Shown here in pieces: positions 6,842 through 13,060 of a stretch of 13,060 nucleotides of DNA. The DNA comes from Lysobacterales bacterium (GTDB lineage: Bacteria; Pseudomonadota; Gammaproteobacteria; Xanthomonadales; Xanthomonadaceae), in NCBI GenBank assembly GCA_015655035.1, contig JAATFS010000046.1, forward strand, positions 1 through 13,060. The letters are read 5' to 3'. The notes beneath the pieces were generated by a model. It made no database searches and was not told where the DNA came from. It worked only from the letters and a program-made list of their open reading frames with translations. The stretch's first letter is position 1; every line of letters starts with the position of its first letter. The translations under genes and the position numbers were made by a program.

Positions 6842-9499
6842 ATGAAGTACCGCACGTCCGTACTGTCAGCAGCCATCGTCACCAGCCTGGCGTTCAGCGC
6901 ACACGCGCAGGACACCCGTACGCCATCGGCGGCCACCGAACTGGATACCGTCCAGGTGGTGGGCATCCGTGGCAGCATGGAAAAGTCCCTCGATAGCAAG
7001 CGCGAGGCGCAATCGCATGTGGAAGTAGTGACCGCCGAGGACATCGGCAAGCTGCCCGCGCGCAACGTCGCCGATACCTTGCAGCGGCTTCCCGGCGTCA
7101 ACATCAGCTCATCCAGCGCCAACGAGGGCGGATTCGATGAGAGCGACCGCGTGAGTCTGCGCGGCACCACACCCAGCCTGACCCTGACCCAGATCAACGG
7201 CCACTCCATCGGCTCGGCCGACTGGTTCATCCTCAGCCAGACCGAAACCGTCGGACGCAGCGTGAGCTATTCGCTGCTGCCCTCGGAGCTGGTCAGCCAG
7301 GTCATCATCCACAAATCGTCGGAAGCCAAGCTCAACGAAGGCGGTAGCGCCGGCACAGTGGACGTCATCACGCGCAAGCCCCTTGAGTTCGCCGATCCCC
7401 TGCACGTGGAGGCTTCGGTAGGTGGCGTCTACTCGGATCTTCCCGACAGTACGAAACCGCAATTCAGCGGCTTGCTCAACTGGAAGAACGCAGCCAACAA
7501 CTTCGGCGTGCTGCTGCAAGCCTTCTATCAGGAGCGCGAACTCCGACGCGATGGCGAAGAGATCGTAGGCGGCTTCAGCCAGATCCCGGCCGATGCCGCA
7601 GTGGTGGCAACCAACCCCGACCTGGCCGGCGTGTACTACCCCAACCTGCCCGGCGCTGCCTATTTCAGCCAGACCCGCGAACGCAAAGGCGGGCTGATTG
7701 GATTGCAACTCAAGCCCACCGACACACTTACGCTCGGCCTGGATGCATTCGTATCCAAGATGGAGGCCAAGAACTACAACCGCAACTACATGTTGTGGAC
7801 CGGCAACTTCGTCAATACGCAGGCGCCGCTGCCCGGCTATGTGATCCAGAACAACACCCTGGTCAAGGCCGACTACGCAGGCCAGGCCGGCACCGGCTAC
7901 GGCATCTACGACATGATTTCACGGCCGCAGTCCAGCGCCGACACCGGCTACGTCACCTTCGATGCCGACTGGCAGGCCAGCGACGCCTTGAACCTCAAGT
8001 TCCAGGCCGGCACCACCGAAGGCAAGGGCAAGACTCCCACCCAGAACATTGCCGAAGTCGTCACCGGCGTCGGCGCTGGCGGCGGCTGGCAGGTCAACGG
8101 CACCGATCGCCCGACCGATTGGTATCTGGGAGGCGACAACAGCTCATCGGCCGGCTCGACCTGGGGTGGTACCTGGGGCGCACAGAACTACGAAGTCACG
8201 GACAAGGAAAACTGGGGCAAGATCGACGGCGAACTGTACTTCGGTACCGATGGGGTGATGCCGACCCTGGATTTCGGCGTGCGCTATGCCGACCACACCC
8301 GCCAGGTCGAAAGCCCCTACGGCTGGGATCTGGACGGTGACGGCATCTGGTCATCGCTGCAATCGGCCGCGATCGCAAACTACCCGGGCGACTTCGGTGA
8401 CGGCATCGGCGGGACGTTCCCGTCCAACAGCTGGTACTACACCCAGGATGCGCTGGCAGATGCCATCAACGGCAATTCGACCCTGCGCAACGACGGCGCT
8501 CGCAAGAACTGGGCCTCCGAATTCAAGGTCCAGGAAAAGACCACCGCCGCCTATCTGCAAGCCAACCTGGAAGGCAACGACTGGGATGCCAATTTCGGCG
8601 TGCGCTACGTCAGCATCCGCCAGGACATCCGCTACAACCGCGCAGTGGACGCAGGCACCGCAGGCGCCATCGAGACCTCGCTGTTCGGACCGTACGTCCC
8701 CGTGATCGCCCGTAACGAACACAAGCGCCTGTTGCCCAGCGCCAATGTGAAATTCAAGCTCAGCGACGAGGCAGTACTGCGCGTGGCCGCCTCGCAAACG
8801 ATGACGCTACCCGACTACTCGGCGCTGGCAGGCGCAGTGTCATTGACCAACCTCACCCACACGGGTTCCGGTGGCAATGCCGAACTGGACCCGATCATCT
8901 CCACCAATGTCGATGCCTCGGTGGAATGGTATTTCGCTCCGCGCGCGCTACTGGCCGCCAGCGTCTACTCGATGGACCTGCGCAACTACGTCAAGTACGA
9001 CACCGTGGTCCGTCCATACGTGAACGACCAGACTGGCACTGTCGAAGACTACGAAGTCACCATCCCCGTCAATAGCAATGGCCGCGTACGCGGCGTGGAA
9101 CTGACCTACGAGCAGCCCCTCGGCGATTACTTCGGCCTCTCCGCCAACTACACCTACGCCGATGGCGAAGCCGACGGCGGAAAACCGCTCGTGGGCACCT
9201 CGAAGAACACCTACAACGCCTCGGTGTACTTCGAGAACGATAAATTCAACGCTCGTGTCGCCTACACCTACCGCTCCTCGTTCTACCACGGCATGCTGCG
9301 CGCAAACGAGTATTTCCAGGACGACACCGGCACATTGGCCGCATCGCTCGGCTACACCTTCAACGACTGGTTCTCGGTCAGCCTGGACGGCCTCAACCTC
9401 AACAACCCCAAACTGAAATACTACGTAGCCGACGGCCACCCACAAGCCTTCTACAGCAACGGACGCCAGTACTACCTAAACCTGCGCTTCAAATACTGA
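6842..9499 (+). CDS. TonB-dependent outer-membrane receptor (TBDR2)
   Basis: Outer-membrane transporter of 885 residues. The start is ATG 6842 with GGAG 7 nt upstream, which gives a clean signal peptide (1-22, AHA/Q); TTG 6824 and ATG 6827 would add residues encoded over that ribosome binding site. A TonB box (DTVQVV) lies at 35-40, and the plug contains MEKSLDSKREAQ, TAEDIGKLPARNVADTLQRL and VSLRGT, the hallmark of Xanthomonas/Caulobacter TBDRs. The beta-barrel ends YYLNLRFKY with a terminal aromatic. The protein has no cysteine. A DLDGDGIW segment at 496-503 resembles a calcium-binding loop. It lies 114 bp after the kinase on the same strand and is closed by a strong stem-loop, so the two probably form one unit. 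It differs clearly from TBDR1, which suggests another ligand or chain length; the exact substrate is unknown. Confidence 0.95.
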   Translation: MKYRTSVLSAAIVTSLAFSAHAQDTRTPSAATELDTVQVVGIRGSMEKSLDSKREAQSHVEVVTAEDIGKLPARNVADTLQRLPGVNISSSSANEGGFDESDRVSLRGTTPSLTLTQINGHSIGSADWFILSQTETVGRSVSYSLLPSELVSQVIIHKSSEAKLNEGGSAGTVDVITRKPLEFADPLHVEASVGGVYSDLPDSTKPQFSGLLNWKNAANNFGVLLQAFYQERELRRDGEEIVGGFSQIPADAAVVATNPDLAGVYYPNLPGAAYFSQTRERKGGLIGLQLKPTDTLTLGLDAFVSKMEAKNYNRNYMLWTGNFVNTQAPLPGYVIQNNTLVKADYAGQAGTGYGIYDMISRPQSSADTGYVTFDADWQASDALNLKFQAGTTEGKGKTPTQNIAEVVTGVGAGGGWQVNGTDRPTDWYLGGDNSSSAGSTWGGTWGAQNYEVTDKENWGKIDGELYFGTDGVMPTLDFGVRYADHTRQVESPYGWDLDGDGIWSSLQSAAIANYPGDFGDGIGGTFPSNSWYYTQDALADAINGNSTLRNDGARKNWASEFKVQEKTTAAYLQANLEGNDWDANFGVRYVSIRQDIRYNRAVDAGTAGAIETSLFGPYVPVIARNEHKRLLPSANVKFKLSDEAVLRVAASQTMTLPDYSALAGAVSLTNLTHTGSGGNAELDPIISTNVDASVEWYFAPRALLAASVYSMDLRNYVKYDTVVRPYVNDQTGTVEDYEVTIPVNSNGRVRGVELTYEQPLGDYFGLSANYTYADGEADGGKPLVGTSKNTYNASVYFENDKFNARVAYTYRSSFYHGMLRANEYFQDDTGTLAASLGYTFNDWFSVSLDGLNLNNPKLKYYVADGHPQAFYSNGRQYYLNLRFKY

Positions 9500-9526
9500 C
9501 GCTTGCGCGCACACCAGTAGCAACCA

Positions 9527-9558
9527 GACACGGGCCCGGAAAAATCCGGGCCCGTGTC
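9527..9558 (+). terminator. Intrinsic-type terminator after TBDR2
   Basis: A perfect 14-bp inverted repeat (arms 9527-9540 and 9545-9558) with an AAAA loop starts 28 bp after the TBDR2 stop codon. The stem is very GC-rich. It is followed only by GTTA, not a proper T-run, so termination may rely on stem strength or other factors. Confidence 0.75.
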
Positions 9559-9604
9559 GTTAAGGGCACCCCATTCAACACCGTTGGATACCAACCCAGC
9601 ACTC

Positions 9605-9628
9605 GCTGTTGCTGTTGCTGTTGCTGTT
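9605..9628 (+). repeat. Hexanucleotide microsatellite (GCTGTT)x4
   Basis: Four perfect tandem copies of GCTGTT, followed by a degenerate GGTG. Intergenic, between the TBDR2 terminator and the VanZ-like gene. It is a candidate variable-number locus because the copies are identical. Confidence 0.9.
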
Positions 9629-9662
9629 GGTGAATGCCGCCTCCGCCGAGGAGCGCAGGGCA

Positions 9663-9756
9663 CCGGTGCGGCTTCATCGCACCGGCTCGCGTCGGGCGAA
9701 GGCACTTTTGGTTACTTTTTGGCAAGACATAAAGTGACTCGCGCCGACGGGCGCGA
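9663..9756. repeat. Composite stem-loop element, probably a dispersed intergenic repeat
   Basis: Three hairpins follow each other. CCGGTGCG/CGCACCGG is 8 bp (9663-9670 with 9678-9685). GTTACTTT/AAAGTGAC is 8 bp with one G-T pair (9711-9718 with 9731-9738). TCGCGCC/GGCGCGA is 7 bp (9739-9745 with 9750-9756), starting directly after the second. The GGTTACTTTTT...AAAGTGACTCGCG core is, from memory, common between genes in Xanthomonadaceae genomes. The structure is seen directly; the repeat status needs a genome self-comparison. Confidence 0.6.
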
Positions 9757-9762
9757 AAGCTC

Positions 9763-9780
9763 TTGATCTTGATCTTGATC
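9763..9780 (+). repeat. Hexanucleotide microsatellite (TTGATC)x3
   Basis: Three perfect tandem copies of TTGATC lie just after the third stem-loop of the composite element. It is a candidate variable-number locus. Confidence 0.85.
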
Positions 9781-9786
9781 TGGCTG

Positions 9787-9804
9787 AGCACCAGCACCAG
9801 CACC
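9787..9804 (+). repeat. Hexanucleotide microsatellite (AGCACC)x3
   Basis: Three perfect tandem copies of AGCACC lie 6 bp after the TTGATC array. It has a different unit but the same unit length as its two neighbours. Confidence 0.85.
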
Positions 9805-9848
9805 CAAACAAAAACATCGAAACCGAAGTCCCTCCCACAACACGACAC

Positions 9849-10262
9849 TCACCCCACGCGCCGCGCCGCGCCCGGCAAACGTCGATCCACCCACGTCATT
9901 ACATTGCGCAACCGCGTCGGCAACAGCGCCATCCCGGACAGCACCCCCAGGGTATTGGCCAGCGCATCCTTCGGATCGGCCATCCGATCCACCGTCAGCA
10001 CCCCCTGCGCAACCTCGATACCAACCCCCAACACCACCAACCCGAGCGCAGCCAGCACCAACGTCCTTCGGCCCACGAACAACTGCACCGCCCCCCATGC
10101 CAACAGGAAGTAAGCAAGAAAGTGCTCCACCTTGTCGCTGTTGGACGGCAAGTCCGGGATCTCCGGTGGCGGCCCCAGGCATACCACGATCACCCCGACG
10201 ATCGCCGCCCACCACAACCCCAGCCACAACCGTGGAAAACGGAATGGACGCAACCTGCTCAT
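9849..10262 (-). CDS. VanZ-like integral membrane protein
   Basis: Small membrane protein of 137 residues. Hydrophobic segments lie at about 11-29, 48-62, 67-86 and 100-113. The VanZ-family (PF04892) pattern is present: SDKVEHFLAYFLLAW (42-56), GVGIEVAQG (79-87) and DPKDALANTLGVLSG (96-110), with the conserved His47, Glu83, Asp99 and Asn103. VanZ itself affects teicoplanin resistance, but the role of proteobacterial members is unknown and I do not infer drug resistance. The start at 10262 gives an ATGA overlap with the stop codon of the methyltransferase gene, so translation is probably coupled. The frame is open upstream to 10478, but that part is only the shadow of the methyltransferase gene. 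Confidence 0.85.
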   Translation of the reverse strand: MSRLRPFRFPRLWLGLWWAAIVGVIVVCLGPPPEIPDLPSNSDKVEHFLAYFLLAWGAVQLFVGRRTLVLAALGLVVLGVGIEVAQGVLTVDRMADPKDALANTLGVLSGMALLPTRLRNVMTWVDRRLPGAARRVG

Positions 10263-11443
10263 AGCCGCCAGGTCAGATCGCCCAGCAGGAACGCCGGCGC
10301 GAAATCCACATCGCGGGAAAAACCCATCACCTGGAAACGCTCGCCCATCTCGCTCGGCAGCGTGAGGCGCTTGACCTGATCGCGCAGGCGCACGCGTCCG
10401 ACCTCGTCGGTTCGCTCCTCGGCCACCGCCAGCAATTGGTCCAGGCCATTGCCGAGCAGGAAGCTGGCCTGGGTGCAATAGCCGGCAAGATCGAAGCCCG
10501 CCCCGGTGCCCGCTTCCGCCAGTGCGGTGAAGTCCACCGACGCGGTGATGTCCTGCAAGCCCGGCCAGCGATACACGTCGTTATGCACGCGGTGGCGATA
10601 GAAGGCGCGCAACGTGCCCTGGTCGCGCTGCGGCTGGTAGTACTCGCCACGCGGGTAGCCGTAGTCCACGAACAGCATCGCACCGCGCTTCAAGCCGCCG
10701 GCCACTGCCTGGATCCAATACGGCAACTGGGGCAGCAGTTCGGAACGGTAGTCGTCGGCGAACGGCTGTCCGCGATACTGCTCGACGTGCCGCACCGCGG
10801 CCGCCAGCAACGCATCCGCCGGCTGCTCGCCACGAACGAACCCGCCGTGCGCGTCCAGCCCCACGGTTTCCTCGTACACCTCGCCGGCACGCACCGAAAA
10901 ACGGGGCGTCGGCAGCGCGTCGATTACCTCGTTGGCGAACACCACGCCGTCCCAATCGTCGGCGAACGGGCCGTCCAGCCATTCCACCAGGTCGAACACC
11001 GGCGGGATCAGCGACTTGCCCAAGCGTTCGCGCTGACGCTCGCGCAGATCCGCGCTCGGCTCCAGGATCGCGTAGCGCTCGGGCAACGCGTCCAGTTCGA
11101 GCAGGCGCTTGAGCATGACCTCGGCGAACGCGCCGCTGCCTCCGCCCAGTTCCAGCACGCGCGCCTGCGGCCCCAACTGCTGCATCACCGGCGCCAGCGC
11201 GCCGGCCACGGTGGCAGCGAACAGCGGCCCCAGCTCCGGTGCAGTGACGAAATCGCCGGCCTCGCCGAACTTGCTCGCACCGGCGCTGTAATACCCCCAG
11301 CCCGGCGTATACAGCGACAGCTCCATGAAGCGCGAGAACGCGATGGCGCCACCAGAGGCGGCGATCTCGCCGCGCAGATGGGAAACCAGTTGTTCGCTGT
11401 GCGCAAGCGCATCGGGATCGGGCGCGGGAAGATCGGCGTGCAT
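10259..11443 (-). CDS. SAM-dependent methyltransferase, MidA/COG1565 family
   Basis: Class I methyltransferase of 394 residues (PF02636, formerly DUF185). Residues 36-53 (FSRFMELSLYTPGWGYYS) and GDFVTAPELGPLF (63-75) are family signatures. The SAM-binding motif I is VLELGGGSGAF (96-106), followed by an acidic strand in ILEPSADLRE, then VVFANEVIDALP and LFVDYGYPRGEYY. The eukaryotic relative NDUFAF7 methylates an arginine of a complex I subunit; the bacterial target is not established. I chose the ATG at 11443, which gives a normal N-terminus; the frame opens to 11524, but those codons overlap the divergent reductase gene. No good Shine-Dalgarno is visible before this ATG, so the start is less certain than the frame. 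It overlaps the VanZ-like gene by 4 bp. Confidence 0.9.
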   Translation of the reverse strand: MHADLPAPDPDALAHSEQLVSHLRGEIAASGGAIAFSRFMELSLYTPGWGYYSAGASKFGEAGDFVTAPELGPLFAATVAGALAPVMQQLGPQARVLELGGGSGAFAEVMLKRLLELDALPERYAILEPSADLRERQRERLGKSLIPPVFDLVEWLDGPFADDWDGVVFANEVIDALPTPRFSVRAGEVYEETVGLDAHGGFVRGEQPADALLAAAVRHVEQYRGQPFADDYRSELLPQLPYWIQAVAGGLKRGAMLFVDYGYPRGEYYQPQRDQGTLRAFYRHRVHNDVYRWPGLQDITASVDFTALAEAGTGAGFDLAGYCTQASFLLGNGLDQLLAVAEERTDEVGRVRLRDQVKRLTLPSEMGERFQVMGFSRDVDFAPAFLLGDLTWRL

Positions 11444-11508
11444 GGCAGGATCGATTGCGTAGACAATGCACAGCATAGCCGAGCGATCCAGAACCGCGGG
11501 AAGGCCCG

Positions 11509-12246
11509 ATGCAACCATTCTCAAAAGTGGCCCTGATTACCGGCGGCGCGCGCCGCATCGGTGCAGCCATCGCCACCTATCTGCACGCACGCGGCTATGC
11601 CGTCGCCGTGCACGCACACCATGCCAGCCAGGCGCAGGCGGAGCTGGTCGCCGCGCTGGAGGCCAAGCGGCCCGGCAGTACGCTGGCGGTGCAGGCCGAT
11701 CTGCGCGAACGCGATGCACCTGCTGCGCTGATGGCCCGTTGCCTGGAACGTTTCCAGCGACTCGATGCGCTGGTCAACAATGCCTCCAGCTTCTATCCGA
11801 CACCGCTCGCCGAGGCTACGCCGGAACAATGGGACGATCTGTTCGCGCTGAACGCGCGCGCGCCGTTCTTCCTGGCCCAGGCCGCGGCGCCGCACCTGCG
11901 CGCCCAGCACGGCGCCATCGTCAACATCACCGACTTGTATGCGCGGCAGCCGCTGGCCCAGCATCCGCTGTATTGCGCGAGCAAGAGCGCGCTGGACATG
12001 CTGACCCGCACCCTGGCACTGGAACTGGCGCCGCAGGTACGCGTCAATGCGATCGCGCCGGGGGCCATCCTGTGGCCCGAGCAGGGCAAGAGCGAGCCGG
12101 CCCAACGGGCGTTGCTGGCGCGCACGCCGCTTGCACGCCTGGGCACGCCGGAGGAAGTGGCCAGCACCGTGCACTGGTTGCTCGATGGTGCCGAGTACGT
12201 TACCGGCCATACCGTGCAGCTGGATGGCGGGCGCGGCCTGACTTAG
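11509..12246 (+). CDS. Pteridine reductase, short-chain dehydrogenase (FolM/PTR1-like)
   Basis: NADPH-dependent SDR of 245 residues, expected to reduce dihydro- or oxidised pterins (and perhaps dihydrofolate). The cofactor motif is TGGARRIG (11-18), with the extra Arg typical of PTR1 and FolM. NNAS lies at 90-93. The usual catalytic Ser is replaced by Asp142, followed by Tyr155 and Lys159 (YCASK); this D-13-Y-4-K spacing is exactly that of Leishmania PTR1 (D181, Y194, K198). The C-terminal GHTVQLDGGRGL is standard for SDRs. GGAAGG lies shortly before the ATG. The gene is divergent from the methyltransferase (65-bp gap) and convergent with folK, with overlapping stop codons. The folK neighbour supports a pterin/folate role. 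Cytoplasmic. Confidence 0.9.
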   Translation: MQPFSKVALITGGARRIGAAIATYLHARGYAVAVHAHHASQAQAELVAALEAKRPGSTLAVQADLRERDAPAALMARCLERFQRLDALVNNASSFYPTPLAEATPEQWDDLFALNARAPFFLAQAAAPHLRAQHGAIVNITDLYARQPLAQHPLYCASKSALDMLTRTLALELAPQVRVNAIAPGAILWPEQGKSEPAQRALLARTPLARLGTPEEVASTVHWLLDGAEYVTGHTVQLDGGRGLT

Positions 12247-12743
12247 GGGCTGGTTGCCGGCTCCAGTGCAACCGTGGCGAATCCCACCCCGTGCTGTGGA
12301 TGTGCTCGCCACAACGCGTCCAGGGTCCTGCCGCTGACCGGATCGACGAAGGCCGGAGCGATATCGGCCAGCGGCTTGAGCACGAAGGCGTGCCGCAGTT
12401 CCGGGCGCGGAATGCGCAGATGCCCCGGTCCTTCGACGATACGATCGCCGTAGAACACCACGTCCACGTCCAGCGTGCGGTTGCTGAAGCGCGGGCCGCT
12501 GCGGTCCCGGCCATGCCGGTCCTCCAGCGCATGCAGCCATAGGTCGAGCACCTCCAGCGGCATATCGGTGCGCAACAACACCCCGTTGTTCAGGAAGTCA
12601 GGCCCATCGAAACCCACCGATGGGGTCAGGTAGGCCGGCGAAACGACGATGTCGCCAAAGTGCGCGCGCAGCTCCTGCACGGCGGCATGCAGGTACCGCT
12701 GTGGCTGGAGGTTGCTGCCTAGGCTCAGAAGCACGGTGGTCAT
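12243..12743 (-). CDS. folK: 2-amino-4-hydroxy-6-hydroxymethyldihydropteridine pyrophosphokinase
   Basis: Transfers pyrophosphate from ATP to 6-hydroxymethyl-7,8-dihydropterin, the step before dihydropteroate synthase in folate synthesis. It is 166 residues, normal for HPPK. LLSLGSNLQPQ (5-15) is the N-terminal signature, and GPDFLNNGVLL (47-57) lines the pterin site. R81-SGPRF with RTLDVDV (89-95) carries the metal-binding Asp92 and Asp94. Compared with the E. coli RWGPRTLDLD, this motif has three to four extra residues (FSNR) between GPR and TLD. The ATG at 12743 gives the normal N-terminus; the frame opens upstream to 12839, but that lies over the divergent peptidase start. No strong Shine-Dalgarno is visible. 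Its TAA shares 3 nt with the TAG of the pteridine reductase. Confidence 0.93.
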   Translation of the reverse strand: MTTVLLSLGSNLQPQRYLHAAVQELRAHFGDIVVSPAYLTPSVGFDGPDFLNNGVLLRTDMPLEVLDLWLHALEDRHGRDRSGPRFSNRTLDVDVVFYGDRIVEGPGHLRIPRPELRHAFVLKPLADIAPAFVDPVSGRTLDALWRAHPQHGVGFATVALEPATSP

Positions 12744-12782
12744 GCGATATTCGCGCACGCGCGCCCCGCCACCGTCAACCGC

Positions 12783-12811
12783 TAGCCAATCCACGGTACG
12801 GCGCATAGAAT
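12783..12811 (+). promoter_or_regulatory. Possible promoter of the Anbu-type peptidase gene
   Basis: TAGCCA (12783-12788) and TAGAAT (12806-12811) are 17 bp apart, with a start about 20 bp before the ATG. The -10 is good and the -35 matches consensus at only four of six positions. The call is weak. Confidence 0.3.
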
Positions 12812-12838
12812 CAGGTAGCACAGTCCCACGGCAGCCCA

Positions 12839-13060
12839 ATGACCTATTGCGTCGGCATCGAAGTGGACGAAGGCCTGGTCTTCGCCGCAGACACCCGCAC
12901 CAACGCTTCTCTGGATGATGTTCGCGTCCACCGCAAGCTGCACGTGTTCGAGTACCCCGGCCAGGCCGTGTTCGCGCTGATGTCGGCCGGCAACCTGGCC
13001 ACGACCCAGTTGGCCATCGCCAAGCTGCAGCGCGATGTCGACGAACAAGCCCCGCGCAAC
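12839..13060 (+). CDS. Anbu-type proteasome-like peptidase, N-terminal part only
   Basis: The first 74 residues of an Ntn-hydrolase of the proteasome/HslV superfamily run to the right edge without a stop. MTYCVGIEVDEGLVFAADTR is the characteristic start of the Anbu group (ancestral beta subunit, COG3484), with Thr2 as the presumed nucleophile after Met removal. FRK-like VHRKLHVF and FALMSAGNLATTQ continue the family pattern. Full-length members are about 240-250 residues. No strong Shine-Dalgarno is seen before the ATG. It is divergent from folK across 95 bp. In other genomes Anbu often lies with genes for an alpha-E protein, a circularly permuted ATP-grasp protein and a transglutaminase-like protein; whether they follow here lies outside the window. 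Its substrate is unknown. Confidence 0.88.
   Translation, partial: MTYCVGIEVDEGLVFAADTRTNASLDDVRVHRKLHVFEYPGQAVFALMSAGNLATTQLAIAKLQRDVDEQAPRN

Larger units (their letters stand above)
9559..9848. other. Gene-free repeat-rich spacer
   Basis: Between the TBDR2 terminator and the VanZ-like gene I find no convincing coding sequence. Short open frames here are built from the repeats themselves (for example a poly-Gln stretch on the minus strand). The spacer consists of hexanucleotide microsatellites and stem-loops listed separately. Confidence 0.7.

Noticed and set aside
9605..9804. CRISPR-like or coding (poly-Gln) reading of the hexamer arrays
   Set aside because: Units are 6 bp and tandem with no spacers, and the open frames across them have no other protein-like features.
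10436..11536. Plus-strand open frame of 366 codons opposite the methyltransferase
   Set aside because: The minus strand carries clear MidA-family motifs; the plus frame shows only Arg/Gln/Ala-rich shadow sequence.

Overview
The window is GC-rich and looks like a chromosomal segment of a Xanthomonas-type gammaproteobacterium (family Xanthomonadaceae). The reasons are the two TonB-dependent receptors (TBDRs) of the Xanthomonas/Caulobacter class, the carbohydrate-utilization layout built around them, and an intergenic block of stem-loops and hexanucleotide repeats of the kind I associate with this family. The species cannot be fixed from the sequence alone.

Region 1 (1-9560) is a carbohydrate-utilization (CUT) locus that points to N-acetylglucosamine (GlcNAc) released from alpha-linked glycans. 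On the minus strand a TBDR (TBDR1, 2279-4960) is followed after 99 bp by a secreted GH89 alpha-N-acetylglucosaminidase (1-2179, running off the left edge). A 738-bp divergent regulatory region (4961-5698) separates these from a plus-strand glucokinase-family sugar kinase (5699-6727) and a second TBDR (TBDR2, 6842-9499). TBDR2 is followed by a strong perfect stem-loop. The kinase promoter has a 14-bp near-palindrome of LacI-family type lying on its -35 box. The proposed flow is outer-membrane uptake of a GlcNAc-containing glycan, periplasmic release of GlcNAc by GH89, and cytoplasmic phosphorylation by the kinase. An inner-membrane GlcNAc transporter, NagA and NagB are not in this window and would have to be encoded elsewhere. 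The layout resembles the NagR-controlled GlcNAc system described in X. campestris, where kinases of the glucokinase family (NagK-IIA/IIB) sit in a regulon that also contains TBDRs.

Region 2 (9500-9848) has no convincing gene. It holds the TBDR2 terminator, three separate hexanucleotide microsatellites and a run of three stem-loops.

Region 3 (9849-13060) is housekeeping. A VanZ-like membrane protein overlaps by 4 bp, in one minus-strand operon, the end of a MidA/COG1565 methyltransferase. Divergent from these is an SDR pteridine reductase whose stop codon overlaps, tail to tail, the stop codon of folK. Both of these belong to pterin/folate metabolism. The right edge holds the start of an Anbu-type (proteasome-like) peptidase gene, divergent from folK. 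No tRNA, rRNA, CRISPR array, insertion sequence or phage gene was seen.
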